A DNA stretch of 64,000 nucleotides, from positions 62,001 through 126,000 of the forward strand of contig NZ_CAMIHB010000011.1 in the NCBI RefSeq assembly GCF_946221635.1, in the 5' to 3' direction. Origin of the DNA: an uncultured Rhodoferax sp. Lineage in GTDB: Bacteria; Pseudomonadota; Gammaproteobacteria; Burkholderiales; Burkholderiaceae_C. Shown here piece by piece: positions 42,140 through 50,588 of the stretch (position 1 is its first letter; each line of letters starts with the position of its first letter). The position numbers and the translations under genes were made by a program. The notes beneath the pieces were generated by a model. That model did no database searches. It was not told the origin of the DNA and saw only the letters and a program-made list of their open reading frames with translations.

Positions 42140-42165
42140 CTTGAATTTCAGGCAACCCGGTCCAT
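42140..42165 (+). promoter_or_regulatory. Sigma-32 (heat-shock) promoter of lon
   Basis: CTTGAA (42140-42145), a 14-base spacer and GTCCAT (42160-42165) followed by ATT resemble the E. coli sigma-32 consensus CTTGAA-N13-15-CCCCAT-T. It is 28 bases before the lon ATG. lon is a classic sigma-32 target. Confidence 0.6.
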
Positions 42166-42192
42166 ATTCAACAGGTAACGAAAAGGTTTCCC

Positions 42193-44634
42193 ATGTCTGG
42201 CCACACACCCCTGCCTGCTACCCCCATTGATTTGCCCCTGCTGCCATTGCGCGATGTGGTGGTTTTCCCTCACATGGTGATCCCGCTTTTCGTGGGGCGT
42301 CCCAAGAGCATCAAGGCCCTGGAGGCCGCGATGGAGGCCGACCGTCGCATCATGCTGGTAGCCCAGAAGGCTGCCGCCAAGGATGATCCGGTGGTCTCCG
42401 ATATGTTTGATGTGGGCTGCGTGTCCACCATTCTGCAGATGCTCAAGCTGCCCGATGGCACCGTGAAGGTCCTGGTGGAAGGCCATCAACGCGCCACAGT
42501 GAACGAGATCGTCGAGGGCGAACAGCATTTCACCGCCAATGTGACGCCGATTGCGCAGCCTGACGAGAACAGCGAACAGGCTCGCAAGGCGGCCAGCGAG
42601 GTCGAGGCCTTGCGTCGTGCCGTGATGCAGCAGTTCGACCAGTACGTCAAACTCAACAAGAAGATTCCGCCTGAGATTCTGACCTCCATCTCCAGCATCG
42701 ACGATGCGGGCCGTCTCGCAGACACCATCGCCGCCCATCTGCCGCTCAAGCTGGACAGCAAACAGGCTGTGCTGAGCCTTCCCTTGGTCAAGGACCGCCT
42801 GGAGAATCTGTTCGAGCAAATTGAGCGCGAAGTCGACATCCTCAATGTGGACAAGAAGATCCGTGGTCGCGTCAAGCGGCAGATGGAAAAGAACCAGCGC
42901 GATTTCTACCTCAACGAGCAGGTCAAGGCCATCCAGAAGGAGCTGGGCGAGGGCGAAGACGGCGCCGACATCGAAGAGATTGAGAAGAAGATTAAGGCCG
43001 CCAAGATGCCCAAGGATGCCTTGAAGAAGGCCGAGGCCGAACTCAAGAAGCTCAAGCTGATGTCGCCCATGTCGGCGGAAGCCACGGTGGTGCGCAACTA
43101 CATCGAAGTCCTGACAGGCCTGCCCTGGGCTGCCAAGACCAAGATCAAGCACAACCTCATGAACGCCGAGAATGTGCTCAATGAAGACCATTACGGTCTG
43201 GACAAGGTTAAGGATCGCATCCTTGAGTACCTTGCTGTGCAGCAGCGCGTGGACAAGGTGAAGGCGCCCATACTGTGTTTGGTGGGCCCACCGGGCGTGG
43301 GCAAGACCTCTTTGGGCCAATCCATCGCCAAGGCCACGGGACGCAAGTACGTGCGCATGGCTTTGGGGGGAATGCGGGACGAGGCCGAGATCCGCGGACA
43401 CCGTCGCACCTATATTGGTGCCATGCCGGGTAAGGTGCTGCAAAGCCTGTCCAAGGTCGGCACGCGCAACCCGCTGTTCCTGCTGGACGAAATCGACAAG
43501 CTGGGTACCGACTTCCGCGGTGATCCGAGCAGCGCGCTGCTGGAGGTGCTCGACCCCGAGCAGAACAACAAGTTCGGCGACCATTACGTCGAGGTGGACT
43601 ACGACCTCAGCGATGTGATGTTCGTGGCAACCAGCAACTCCATGAATATTCCTCCAGCCCTGCTGGACCGCATGGAAGTGATTCGTCTCTCGGGCTACAC
43701 CGAGGATGAGAAGACCAATATCGCCATCACCTATCTGCTGCCCAAGCAGATGAAGAACAACGGCGTCAAAGACAGCGAGCTGTTGGTGACCGAGGCTGCA
43801 GTGCGCGACATCGTGCGCTACTACACCCGTGAAGCCGGTGTGCGTTCACTGGAGCGTGAGCTCTCCAAGGTCTGCCGCAAGGTGGTCAAGGGGCTGCTGC
43901 TCAAGAAGCTGCAGGGCCAGGTGCAGGTCACCGTGGACAACCTCAATGACTTTCTGGGCGTGCGCAAGTACACCTATGGCCGTGCGGAAGAGCAGAACCA
44001 GGTGGGTCAGGTGGTTGGCTTGGCCTGGACGGAAGTGGGCGGCGATTTGCTGACCATCGAAGCCGCGCTGACCCCCGGCAAGGGCGGTATCACGCGTACC
44101 GGTTCGCTGGGCGATGTCATGAAGGAGTCGGTGGAGGCTGCGCGCACGGTGGTTCGTAGCCGTGCCCGTCGGTTGGGCATCAAGGATGAGGTGTTTGAGA
44201 AGAAAGACATCCACATCCACGTACCCGATGGCGCCACGCCCAAGGATGGGCCCAGTGCAGGTGCGGCCATGGCGACGGCCTTTGTGTCCGCCTTGACTGG
44301 TATTCCGGTGCGTGGTGACGTGGCCATGACCGGTGAGATCACTTTGCGCGGAGAGATCACCGAGATTGGTGGGCTCAAGGAAAAATTGTTGGCTGCATTG
44401 CGCGGTGGCATCAAGACGGTGCTGATTCCTGAGCAGAACGCCAAGGACCTGCAGGACATCCCGGAAAACGTGAAGAACGGTCTGGAAATCGTGCCGGTGC
44501 GATGGATCGACAAGGTCTTGGAGTTGGCGCTGGAGTCGCAGCCTGTTCCTTTGCCGGAGGACGATGTGACTGCGGCCCCCGGCGTTGCCAGTGCAGTGGC
44601 GGGCGTTGCCCTGAGCGAGTCCGTCAAGCATTGA
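42193..44634 (+). CDS. lon: ATP-dependent Lon protease
   Basis: 813-residue homo-oligomeric AAA+ protease. N-terminal substrate domain from LPLLPLRDVVVFPHMV, Walker A GPPGVGKTSLGQ near residue 360, Walker B FLLDEIDKLG, and the Ser/Lys catalytic domain with PKDGPSAGAAMATA and a downstream Lys in GGLKEKLLAA. It degrades misfolded and regulatory proteins. A sigma-32-like promoter precedes it. Confidence 0.97.
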   Translation: MSGHTPLPATPIDLPLLPLRDVVVFPHMVIPLFVGRPKSIKALEAAMEADRRIMLVAQKAAAKDDPVVSDMFDVGCVSTILQMLKLPDGTVKVLVEGHQRATVNEIVEGEQHFTANVTPIAQPDENSEQARKAASEVEALRRAVMQQFDQYVKLNKKIPPEILTSISSIDDAGRLADTIAAHLPLKLDSKQAVLSLPLVKDRLENLFEQIEREVDILNVDKKIRGRVKRQMEKNQRDFYLNEQVKAIQKELGEGEDGADIEEIEKKIKAAKMPKDALKKAEAELKKLKLMSPMSAEATVVRNYIEVLTGLPWAAKTKIKHNLMNAENVLNEDHYGLDKVKDRILEYLAVQQRVDKVKAPILCLVGPPGVGKTSLGQSIAKATGRKYVRMALGGMRDEAEIRGHRRTYIGAMPGKVLQSLSKVGTRNPLFLLDEIDKLGTDFRGDPSSALLEVLDPEQNNKFGDHYVEVDYDLSDVMFVATSNSMNIPPALLDRMEVIRLSGYTEDEKTNIAITYLLPKQMKNNGVKDSELLVTEAAVRDIVRYYTREAGVRSLERELSKVCRKVVKGLLLKKLQGQVQVTVDNLNDFLGVRKYTYGRAEEQNQVGQVVGLAWTEVGGDLLTIEAALTPGKGGITRTGSLGDVMKESVEAARTVVRSRARRLGIKDEVFEKKDIHIHVPDGATPKDGPSAGAAMATAFVSALTGIPVRGDVAMTGEITLRGEITEIGGLKEKLLAALRGGIKTVLIPEQNAKDLQDIPENVKNGLEIVPVRWIDKVLELALESQPVPLPEDDVTAAPGVASAVAGVALSESVKH

Positions 44635-44674
44635 ATCTGGCAGCAGCAGGGCGATTTGAAAAAATCCTCGCGGC

Positions 44675-44704
44675 TTGCCGAGCAGGGAAAAAATAGGCTA
44701 TAAT
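44675..44704 (+). promoter_or_regulatory. Promoter of the tRNA-Gly/Cys/Leu cluster
   Basis: TTGCCG at 44675-44680, an 18-base spacer and a perfect TATAAT at 44699-44704, followed 14 bases later by tRNA-Gly. Confidence 0.75.
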
Positions 44705-44718
44705 TTGAGGCTTAGAAC

Positions 44719-44794
44719 GCGGGAATAGCTCAGTTGGTAGAGCGCAACCTTGCCAAGGTTGAGGTCGAGAGTTCGAGACTCTTTTCCCGCTCCA
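44719..44794 (+). tRNA. tRNA-Gly (anticodon GCC)
   Basis: 76-nt cloverleaf with acceptor GCGGGAA/TTCCCGC, D-arm AGCTCAGTTGGTAGAGCGC, anticodon loop CTTGCCAAG (GCC), TTCGAGAC T-arm and an encoded CCA. Confidence 0.97.
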
Positions 44795-44805
44795 ATTCCA
44801 AAAAA

Positions 44806-44829
44806 GGGAAGCAAAAGCTTCCCTTTTTT
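44806..44829 (+). terminator. Terminator-like hairpin after tRNA-Gly
   Basis: GGGAAGC-AAAA-GCTTCCC followed by TTTTTT. It lies between tRNA-Gly and tRNA-Cys, so read-through or a processing role is implied if the tRNAs share one transcript. Confidence 0.8.
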
Positions 44830-44869
44830 ATTCAGCTGCAGGCACAGGGTCTTGGGACTGCAGCTGAAT
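44830..44869. repeat. Perfect 12-bp inverted repeat between tRNA-Gly and tRNA-Cys
   Basis: ATTCAGCTGCAG and CTGCAGCTGAAT flank a 16-base loop. It directly follows the terminator hairpin and precedes tRNA-Cys by 8 bases. Confidence 0.7.
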
Positions 44870-44877
44870 CCAGATAT

Positions 44878-44951
44878 GGCGCGGTAGCAAAGCGGTTATG
44901 CCCCGGATTGCAAATCCGGTTAGTCCGGTTCGACTCCGGACCGCGCCTCCA
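44878..44951 (+). tRNA. tRNA-Cys (anticodon GCA)
   Basis: 74-nt cloverleaf with acceptor GGCGCGG/CCGCGCC, anticodon loop ATTGCAAAT (GCA), T-arm TTCGACTC and an encoded CCA. Confidence 0.96.
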
Positions 44952-44969
44952 GATACATCGTCTGGTCAC

Positions 44970-45006
44970 AAACGCCTCGTCGGCCTCGGTTGGCGGGGCG
45001 TTTTTG
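44970..45006 (+). terminator. Terminator-like hairpin between tRNA-Cys and tRNA-Leu
   Basis: AAACGCC pairs with GGCGTTT around a GC-rich centre (CGGCCTCGGTTGG), with a T run after it. Confidence 0.65.
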
Positions 45007-45025
45007 TTTGACAATAAGCCCATGT

Positions 45026-45118
45026 GCCCGAGTGGTGAAATAGGTAGACACATCGGACTTAAAATCCGCCGCTTCGTGAATAACGGGCGTACCGGTTCGA
45101 TTCCGGTCTCGGGCACCA
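45026..45118 (+). tRNA. tRNA-Leu (anticodon TAA)
   Basis: 93-nt class II tRNA with acceptor GCCCGAG/CTCGGGC, anticodon loop CTTAAAA (TAA), a long variable arm, T-arm GGTTCGATTCC and an encoded CCA. Confidence 0.95.
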
Positions 45119-45131
45119 ACCACATACTGCT

Positions 45132-45761
45132 ATGTCGAACTACAACGCCCCCTTTGAAATCCATGTCCATGGCCAGGTGCTGTTGCGTGCCAATGTCACA
45201 TTCGCACAGTTACAGGATGCGCTCAAGCCCATGTGGAAGTACGCGGGTGCACGCTCGCTGACGGACGGCGCCAAGAGCAGCTACGAAGACGAGCCTGGCA
45301 TCCAGCTGGATCCGCATGAGCACATGCTGCAGATGTGCTGGACGGTGGCCGGTGATGATGATTTCCGCCAGACGCTGGACGAGGTCTGCATGAATCTCAA
45401 CGAGATTGCCGAGGCGGGCGCGGCCATTGAAGTGACCTTCTATGACTCCGAGTTTGATGAGGAAGAGGCGGCACCTGGAACCAGTTCACGCGACGATTTT
45501 GTGGTGCTCTTCGTGGGGCCCAACCCGGCGTCCATCATGCAGGTGCAGCGTGATCTGCTGGTGCAGGATGTCATCAACCTGATGGAGCGCCATTTTGATG
45601 GCTCCGAATTGGGTGGTGTGGTTGCGGAAATCGACAAGCTGTTTACCCAGCGGTTTGATGCGCTGGTCAGCTCGCTGGAGATCGGCAAGCCACCGCGCGG
45701 ATCGGGCGGGGGCTTTGGCAGTGGCCACGGTGGTGGGCGCAAGCCGCGCCACCTGCACTGA
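45132..45761 (+). CDS. Conserved hypothetical protein with acidic core and basic Gly-rich tail
   Basis: 209 residues, soluble. The N-terminal part (APFEIHVHGQVLLRANVTFA, LDPHEHMLQMCWTVAGDDDF) looks like a compact domain; residues about 110-125 are acidic (DSEFDEEEAA), and the tail GSGGGFGSGHGGGRKPRHLH is Gly/His/Arg-rich, suggestive of nucleic acid or metal contact. I recall similar proteins in Burkholderiales as a domain of unknown function. It starts 14 bases after tRNA-Leu. Confidence 0.75.
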   Translation: MSNYNAPFEIHVHGQVLLRANVTFAQLQDALKPMWKYAGARSLTDGAKSSYEDEPGIQLDPHEHMLQMCWTVAGDDDFRQTLDEVCMNLNEIAEAGAAIEVTFYDSEFDEEEAAPGTSSRDDFVVLFVGPNPASIMQVQRDLLVQDVINLMERHFDGSELGGVVAEIDKLFTQRFDALVSSLEIGKPPRGSGGGFGSGHGGGRKPRHLH

Positions 45762-45876
45762 CCCCCAATTTTTTCTGGGTTCAGGGCAAGCGCCTCACGT
45801 ATACTGAAATCAAGTCGTTGCCCATATTGCCCGGGAACCTGAGCCCGGATTGCAGCGTGTAGCCCAGAACTATTCC

Positions 45877-47115
45877 ATGCTCAAAAAGATCCGCGTTGAC
45901 CAATTGGTGGTGGGCATGCACCTGAAGGAATTCTGCGGTTCCTGGATGGAGCACCCGTTCTGGCGCACGGGTTTTGTGATCACCGACTCCAAGGACATCA
46001 AGACGATTCTGGCGAGCAGCATCAAGGAGGTCTGGATCGATAGCTCCAAGGGCCTGGACGTTTCTGCAGGGCAGACTGCCGTCACTGAATCCGAATCCGA
46101 AGAGCAAGTGGAAGCAGAGCTGCGGCAGGCGGTCTCTGCACAACGCGAGGTGGCGTCGGTTTCGATCGACGTGGAGTTGCAGCGCGCTGCCAAGATTTGC
46201 TTCCAGTCCAAGCAGGCGGTCATGTCCATGTTCCAGGAAGCCCGCATGGGCAAGGCCGTGGACGCGGGCAATGCCAAGCAGATGGTGGAGGAGATCGCCG
46301 ACTCCGTCACCCGCAATCCGGGCGCCCTGATCAGCTTGGCGCGGCTCAAGACGGCCGACGACTACACCTATATGCACTCAGTGGCGGTGTGCGCCATGAT
46401 GGTGGCGCTGGCCAAGCAGTTGGGGCTGGACGAAGAACAGACCCGGTCCGCCGGTCTTGCCGGGCTGATGCATGATCTGGGCAAGGCTGCCATGCCCATG
46501 GAGGTGCTGAACAAGCCGGGAAAGCTGACCGATTCCGAGTTCGCCATCATCAAGACGCACCCTGAAAAGGGCTACGACATGCTCAAGGATGGCAAGGACG
46601 TGGATCCCATGGTGCTGGATGTCTGCCTGCACCACCACGAGAAAACGGACGGATCGGGCTATCCCAAAGGCCTGAAGGCGGATCAGATCAGCCTGTTTGC
46701 CAAGATGGGTGCGGTGTGTGATGTGTACGATGCCATCACCTCCAACCGCCCCTACAAGACCGGTTGGGACCCTGCGGAGTCTTTGCGCAAGATGGCCGAA
46801 TGGGCCAACGGCCACTTTGATACCAAGGTGTTTCAGGCCTTTGTGAAGAGCTTGGGAATTTATCCCATCGGCTCGCTGGTGCGCCTGAGCTCCGGCCGCC
46901 TGGGGGTGGTGGTGGAGCAGACGACCAAGTCACTGACGACGCCCTGTGTGAAGGTGTTTTTTTCTACCAAGTCCAATCTGCGCATTCCCCCGGTGGTGGT
47001 GGATTTGTCCAAACCCGGTGAGAACGACAAGATCGCCAGCCGTGAAGATCCGGCCAAGTGGCGTATCGCCGACCTCAATGAACTGTGGTCAGGCCTGCCG
47101 AATGCGCCCTGGTGA
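45877..47115 (+). CDS. HD-GYP domain cyclic di-GMP phosphodiesterase with DUF3391
   Basis: 412 residues. An N-terminal DUF3391-type region (LKKIRVDQLVVGMHLKEF) is followed by an HD-GYP domain with GLMHDLGKAAMP and HHHEKTDGSGYPKGL, all catalytic residues present, so it should hydrolyse cyclic di-GMP. The C-terminal extension (IGSLVRLSSGRLGVVVEQ) is usual for the group. The ATG at 45877 matches the family; the in-frame ATG at 45850 is less likely. Confidence 0.92.
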   Translation: MLKKIRVDQLVVGMHLKEFCGSWMEHPFWRTGFVITDSKDIKTILASSIKEVWIDSSKGLDVSAGQTAVTESESEEQVEAELRQAVSAQREVASVSIDVELQRAAKICFQSKQAVMSMFQEARMGKAVDAGNAKQMVEEIADSVTRNPGALISLARLKTADDYTYMHSVAVCAMMVALAKQLGLDEEQTRSAGLAGLMHDLGKAAMPMEVLNKPGKLTDSEFAIIKTHPEKGYDMLKDGKDVDPMVLDVCLHHHEKTDGSGYPKGLKADQISLFAKMGAVCDVYDAITSNRPYKTGWDPAESLRKMAEWANGHFDTKVFQAFVKSLGIYPIGSLVRLSSGRLGVVVEQTTKSLTTPCVKVFFSTKSNLRIPPVVVDLSKPGENDKIASREDPAKWRIADLNELWSGLPNAPW

Positions 47116-47137
47116 TTTTTAAGGGATTCTGGCCTCT

Positions 47138-47179
47138 AGCCCTTGTCGATATTGCGCGAGTAGCTATCAAATAAGGAGC
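47138..47179 (+). repeat. 42-nt dispersed element, copy 8, between converging genes
   Basis: AGCCCTTGTCGATATTGCGC, then GAGTAGCTATCAA and ending GGAGC. Its right end runs into the hairpin at 47173. Confidence 0.8.
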
Positions 47180-47207
47180 GGTAACCTTCAGGGATACCGC
47201 TCCTTGT
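47173..47207. terminator. Bidirectional terminator-like hairpin between converging genes
   Basis: AAGGAGCGGTA and TACCGCTCCTT are exact 11-bp inverted repeats with an 11-base loop, between the HD-GYP and acyl-CoA dehydrogenase genes. Confidence 0.7.
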
Positions 47208-47210
47208 CTT

Positions 47211-48485
47211 TCAGCAGCCGCGGGTGATGGGCATCTCCACCGGCTTGGGGTTGAGCGCGTACTTGCCCAATTCCAGTTTGGCGATGGCGTTGCGATGGAC
47301 CTCGTCGGGACCATCCGCGAAGCGCAAGGTGCGTGCGCAGGTATAGCTGTAGGCGAGCGGGAAGTCGTCGCACATGCCGCCGCCGCCATGCACCTGCATG
47401 GCCCAGTCGATGACCTCGCAAGCCATGGAGGGGGCGACCACCTTGATCATGGCGATCTCGTTCTTGGCGAACTTGTTGCCAGCCACATCCATCATCCAGG
47501 CCGCCTTGAGCGTGAGCAGGCGCGCCATGTCGATCTTGCAGCGCGCTTCGGCAATGCGCTCCTGCGTCACCGTTTGCGCGGCAATCGGTTTGCCAAACGC
47601 AATACGGCTGGAGGCGCGTTTGCACATCAGCTCCAGTGCGCGTTCGGCCAGGCCGATGAGGCGCATGCAGTGGTGGATGCGTCCGGGCCCCAGGCGGCCC
47701 TGGGCGATCTCAAAGCCGCGACCTTCGCCCAGCAGGATGTTGCCTACGGGCACGCGCACGTTCTCGAACAGCATTTCCATGTGGCCGTGGGGTGCGTCGT
47801 CGTAGCCGAAGACGTTGAGCGGGCGCACCACCGTGATGCCCTTGGTATCGGCCGGGACCAGCACCATGCTTTGCTGGGAGTGGCGTGGCGCCTCAGGGTC
47901 GGTCTTGCCCATGGTGATGTAAATGGCGCAACGTGGATCGCCAGCGCCGGAGATCCACCACTTGCGGCCGTTGATGACGTATTCGTCGCCCTGGCGCTCG
48001 ATGCGCGTCTCGATGTTGGTGGCGTCGCTGGAGGCGACGTCGGGCTCGGTCATGGCGAAGGCAGAGCGGATCTTGCCTTCGAGCAGGGGCTTGAGCCAGC
48101 GCGCCTTGTTCTCCTCGGAGCCGTAGCGCGCAATGGTTTCCATATTGCCCGTGTCGGGCGCGGAGCAGTTGAAGACTTCGCTGGACCACATGACACGGCC
48201 CATGATCTCGGCCAGTGGTGCGTACTCCTGGTTGGTGAGTCCGGCGCCGTGGTAGCCCGAGGCCTCGGCGCTATCCACCGGCAGGAACAGGTTCCACAAG
48301 CCGGCGGCCTGGGCCTTGGGTTTGAGGTCTTCAATCGTCTTGAGCGGTGTCCAGCGCTTGCCGGCGGCCGTGTTGGCAGCGATTTCGGCGTGGTAGGCGG
48401 CTTCGGCCGGGTAGATGTGCTCATCCATGAACCGCAGCAGGCGGGCCTGCAGGTCCTTGGTTTTGGGGGAGTAGTCGAAATCCAT
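47211..48485 (-). CDS. Acyl-CoA dehydrogenase family protein
   Basis: 424-residue flavoprotein of the acyl-CoA dehydrogenase superfamily. [19 protein letters not shown] and [15 protein letters not shown] are the FAD/substrate motifs; the C-terminal part has [15 protein letters not shown]. It resembles the bacterial ACAD10/11-like group that acts on 4-hydroxy or long-chain acyl-CoAs. It is transcribed after the phosphotransferase gene (48533-49618), a pairing that in eukaryotes is fused as ACAD10/ACAD11. Confidence 0.92.
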   Translation of the reverse strand: MDFDYSPKTKDLQARLLRFMDEHIYPAEAAYHAEIAANTAAGKRWTPLKTIEDLKPKAQAAGLWNLFLPVDSAEASGYHGAGLTNQEYAPLAEIMGRVMWSSEVFNCSAPDTGNMETIARYGSEENKARWLKPLLEGKIRSAFAMTEPDVASSDATNIETRIERQGDEYVINGRKWWISGAGDPRCAIYITMGKTDPEAPRHSQQSMVLVPADTKGITVVRPLNVFGYDDAPHGHMEMLFENVRVPVGNILLGEGRGFEIAQGRLGPGRIHHCMRLIGLAERALELMCKRASSRIAFGKPIAAQTVTQERIAEARCKIDMARLLTLKAAWMMDVAGNKFAKNEIAMIKVVAPSMACEVIDWAMQVHGGGGMCDDFPLAYSYTCARTLRFADGPDEVHRNAIAKLELGKYALNPKPVEMPITRGC

Positions 48486-48532
48486 GCAATCTCCGGGAAA
48501 AAGGGCGTGTCGTGGTGGGAGGGCGGGGCGGT

Positions 48533-49618
48533 TCAGGCCTTGCGGGCGAATTTCCAGGCCATCTGGGCCAGCGGGCGGGCGCCTGCGGCCGAACTCACGG
48601 CCTGGGCGCTGGACGCCGTGCCAGCTTCCACGCGCTTGGCAATGCCTTGCAGAATGGCCGCAATACGGAACATGTTGTAGGCCATGTAGAAGTTCCAGTC
48701 GGCCTTGAGTTGCGCGGGGGTGGCGAGGCGGGTGCGCTCGCAGTACATGCCGATGTATTCGTCTTCGCCCGGAATGCCCAGTGCAGCCAGGTCCAGCCCA
48801 CCGATGCCTCGGAAGGCACCGGGTGGAATGTGCCAAGCCATGCAGTGGTAGCTGAAGTCGGCCAGCGGGTGGCCCAGGGTGGACAGCTCCCAGTCCAGTA
48901 CGCCGATGACGCGGGCTTCCCCGGGGTGGAACATGAGGTTGTCGAGTCGGTAGTCACCGTGCACGATGCTCACCAGGCTGTCATCGCGCGCCATGGCGGG
49001 GATGTTCTGCGGCAGCCATTCCATGAGCTGGTCCATCTCGGGGATGGGCTGGGTGATGGAGGCCTGGTACTGCTTGCTCCAGCGGCCGATCTGGCGCTCA
49101 AAGTAGTTGCCGGGTTTGCCGTAGCTGGCCAGGCCACGCTCCGCAAACTTCACCGTGTGCAGCGCAGCGATGACGCGGTTCATCTCCTGGTACATGGCCT
49201 TGCGTTGTGCCGGTTCCATGCCGGGCAGGGACTGGTCCCAGAGCACGCGGCCTTGCATGAACTCCATCACATAGAAGGCGCGGCCTATGACCGATTCATC
49301 CTCGCACAGGCAGTGCATGCGCGGCACCGGCACGTCTGTGCCGTGCAGGCCCTGCATGACCGCAAACTCACGTTCGATGGCGTGGGCCGACGGCAGCAGC
49401 TTGGCCACCGGGCCGGGTTTGGCGCGCATCACATAGCTTTTGCCCGGTGTGTTGAGCTTGTAGGTGGGGTTGGATTGCCCGCCCTTGAACATTTCGACCT
49501 CCAGCGGTCCGGCATAGCCGGGCAAGTTCGCCCGTAGCCATGCATCCAGCGCGGCAATGTCAAAGGCATGTTGGCCCGAAACGGAACGGGTGCCTACGAA
49601 GTGGTCGAAGTCGCTCAT
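48533..49618 (-). CDS. Aminoglycoside-phosphotransferase-like kinase partner of the acyl-CoA dehydrogenase
   Basis: 361 residues with the APH/choline-kinase fold: [10 protein letters not shown] nucleotide loop, YVMRAKP with the conserved Lys, catalytic loop [13 protein letters not shown] and metal site [17 protein letters not shown]10/11-type kinases phosphorylate 4-hydroxyacyl-CoAs before the dehydrogenase step; that role is inferred from the neighbour. Confidence 0.9.
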   Translation of the reverse strand: MSDFDHFVGTRSVSGQHAFDIAALDAWLRANLPGYAGPLEVEMFKGGQSNPTYKLNTPGKSYVMRAKPGPVAKLLPSAHAIEREFAVMQGLHGTDVPVPRMHCLCEDESVIGRAFYVMEFMQGRVLWDQSLPGMEPAQRKAMYQEMNRVIAALHTVKFAERGLASYGKPGNYFERQIGRWSKQYQASITQPIPEMDQLMEWLPQNIPAMARDDSLVSIVHGDYRLDNLMFHPGEARVIGVLDWELSTLGHPLADFSYHCMAWHIPPGAFRGIGGLDLAALGIPGEDEYIGMYCERTRLATPAQLKADWNFYMAYNMFRIAAILQGIAKRVEAGTASSAQAVSSAAGARPLAQMAWKFARKA

Positions 49619-49639
49619 GCAGTCAGTGGAAGTGAAAAA

Positions 49640-50359
49640 TCAGTTGTCGGCCTCAATGATGTGCATCAAGGCCGCGCGGTTGCGGATGACCAGGCCACCG
49701 GGCTCGATGCGGATGGCCTCCTCGCGCTCCATGGCCTTGAGTTCCTGGTTCACGCGCTGGCGTGATGCACCCAGCAACTGCGCCAGTTCCTCCTGTGCCA
49801 GTTGCAGGCCAATGCGAACCTCGCTCGCGTCGCTGAGCGAGGGCACGCCATAGCTGCGAACCAGATGCAGCAGCTGTTTGGCTAGGCGCGCACGCAAGGG
49901 CAGGGTGTTGAGGTCTTCCACCAGCCCGTAGAGCTGGCGTATGCGCCGCGCATGCAGGCGCAGCATGGCCTCGTACAGCTCCACATGGGTGGCCAGTATC
50001 TTGCGGAAGTCTGCCTTGGCCACGCACAGGATGGTGCTGTCGCCATGCGCATAGGCATCGTGCGTGCGGCGGTCTCCGTCGAAGATCGCCACATCGCCAA
50101 ACCAGATGCCCGGCTCCACATAGGTCAGCGTGATCTGCTTGCCGGAGATGGAGGTGGAGCTCACCCGCACCGCGCCCTTGGCACAGGCAATCCATTCCTC
50201 GGGCGGTTCGCCGCGCGCTGCAATCAGCTCGCCGTCCTTGTAACGTTTGACGTAGGCGCATCGAAGAATGTCGTGTTTGAGGGAGGGGGAGAGGGATGAA
50301 AACCAGCGCCCTGCGTTGATGGCAGAGCGTTCATCAATGGTAAGAATGGGTTCGTCCAT
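49640..50359 (-). CDS. Crp/Fnr family transcriptional regulator
   Basis: 239 residues. A cyclic-nucleotide-binding-like beta barrel (KDGELIAARGEPPEEWIACA, GIWFGDVAIFDGDRRTHDA) is joined by a long helix to a C-terminal helix-turn-helix (LAQEELAQLLGASRQRVNQELK). No Fnr-type Cys cluster is present, so it is not an iron-sulfur sensor. The ATG at 50359 gives the family N-terminus. Confidence 0.9.
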   Translation of the reverse strand: MDEPILTIDERSAINAGRWFSSLSPSLKHDILRCAYVKRYKDGELIAARGEPPEEWIACAKGAVRVSSTSISGKQITLTYVEPGIWFGDVAIFDGDRRTHDAYAHGDSTILCVAKADFRKILATHVELYEAMLRLHARRIRQLYGLVEDLNTLPLRARLAKQLLHLVRSYGVPSLSDASEVRIGLQLAQEELAQLLGASRQRVNQELKAMEREEAIRIEPGGLVIRNRAALMHIIEADN

Positions 50360-50588
50360 GGCCTGTCTTTTGCGTGACTTGCGGGAGGGAAATCGGACGC
50401 ACATTGTCACCCTCGGGACCGTGGACATGCCCGGGGGTTGTCACCAGTGTGTCTGCGGCCGCAGACCGTTTGAGGAAAGCGCTTGTGCGCTGGAATCTTC
50501 GGGTTTGGCAATGCTCCAAATAGCGGGGCAAGCCCCCTGCACGTTAGCTTTTGAGCCTGTTTGGGGTATGCGAGAATCGACAGAACCA

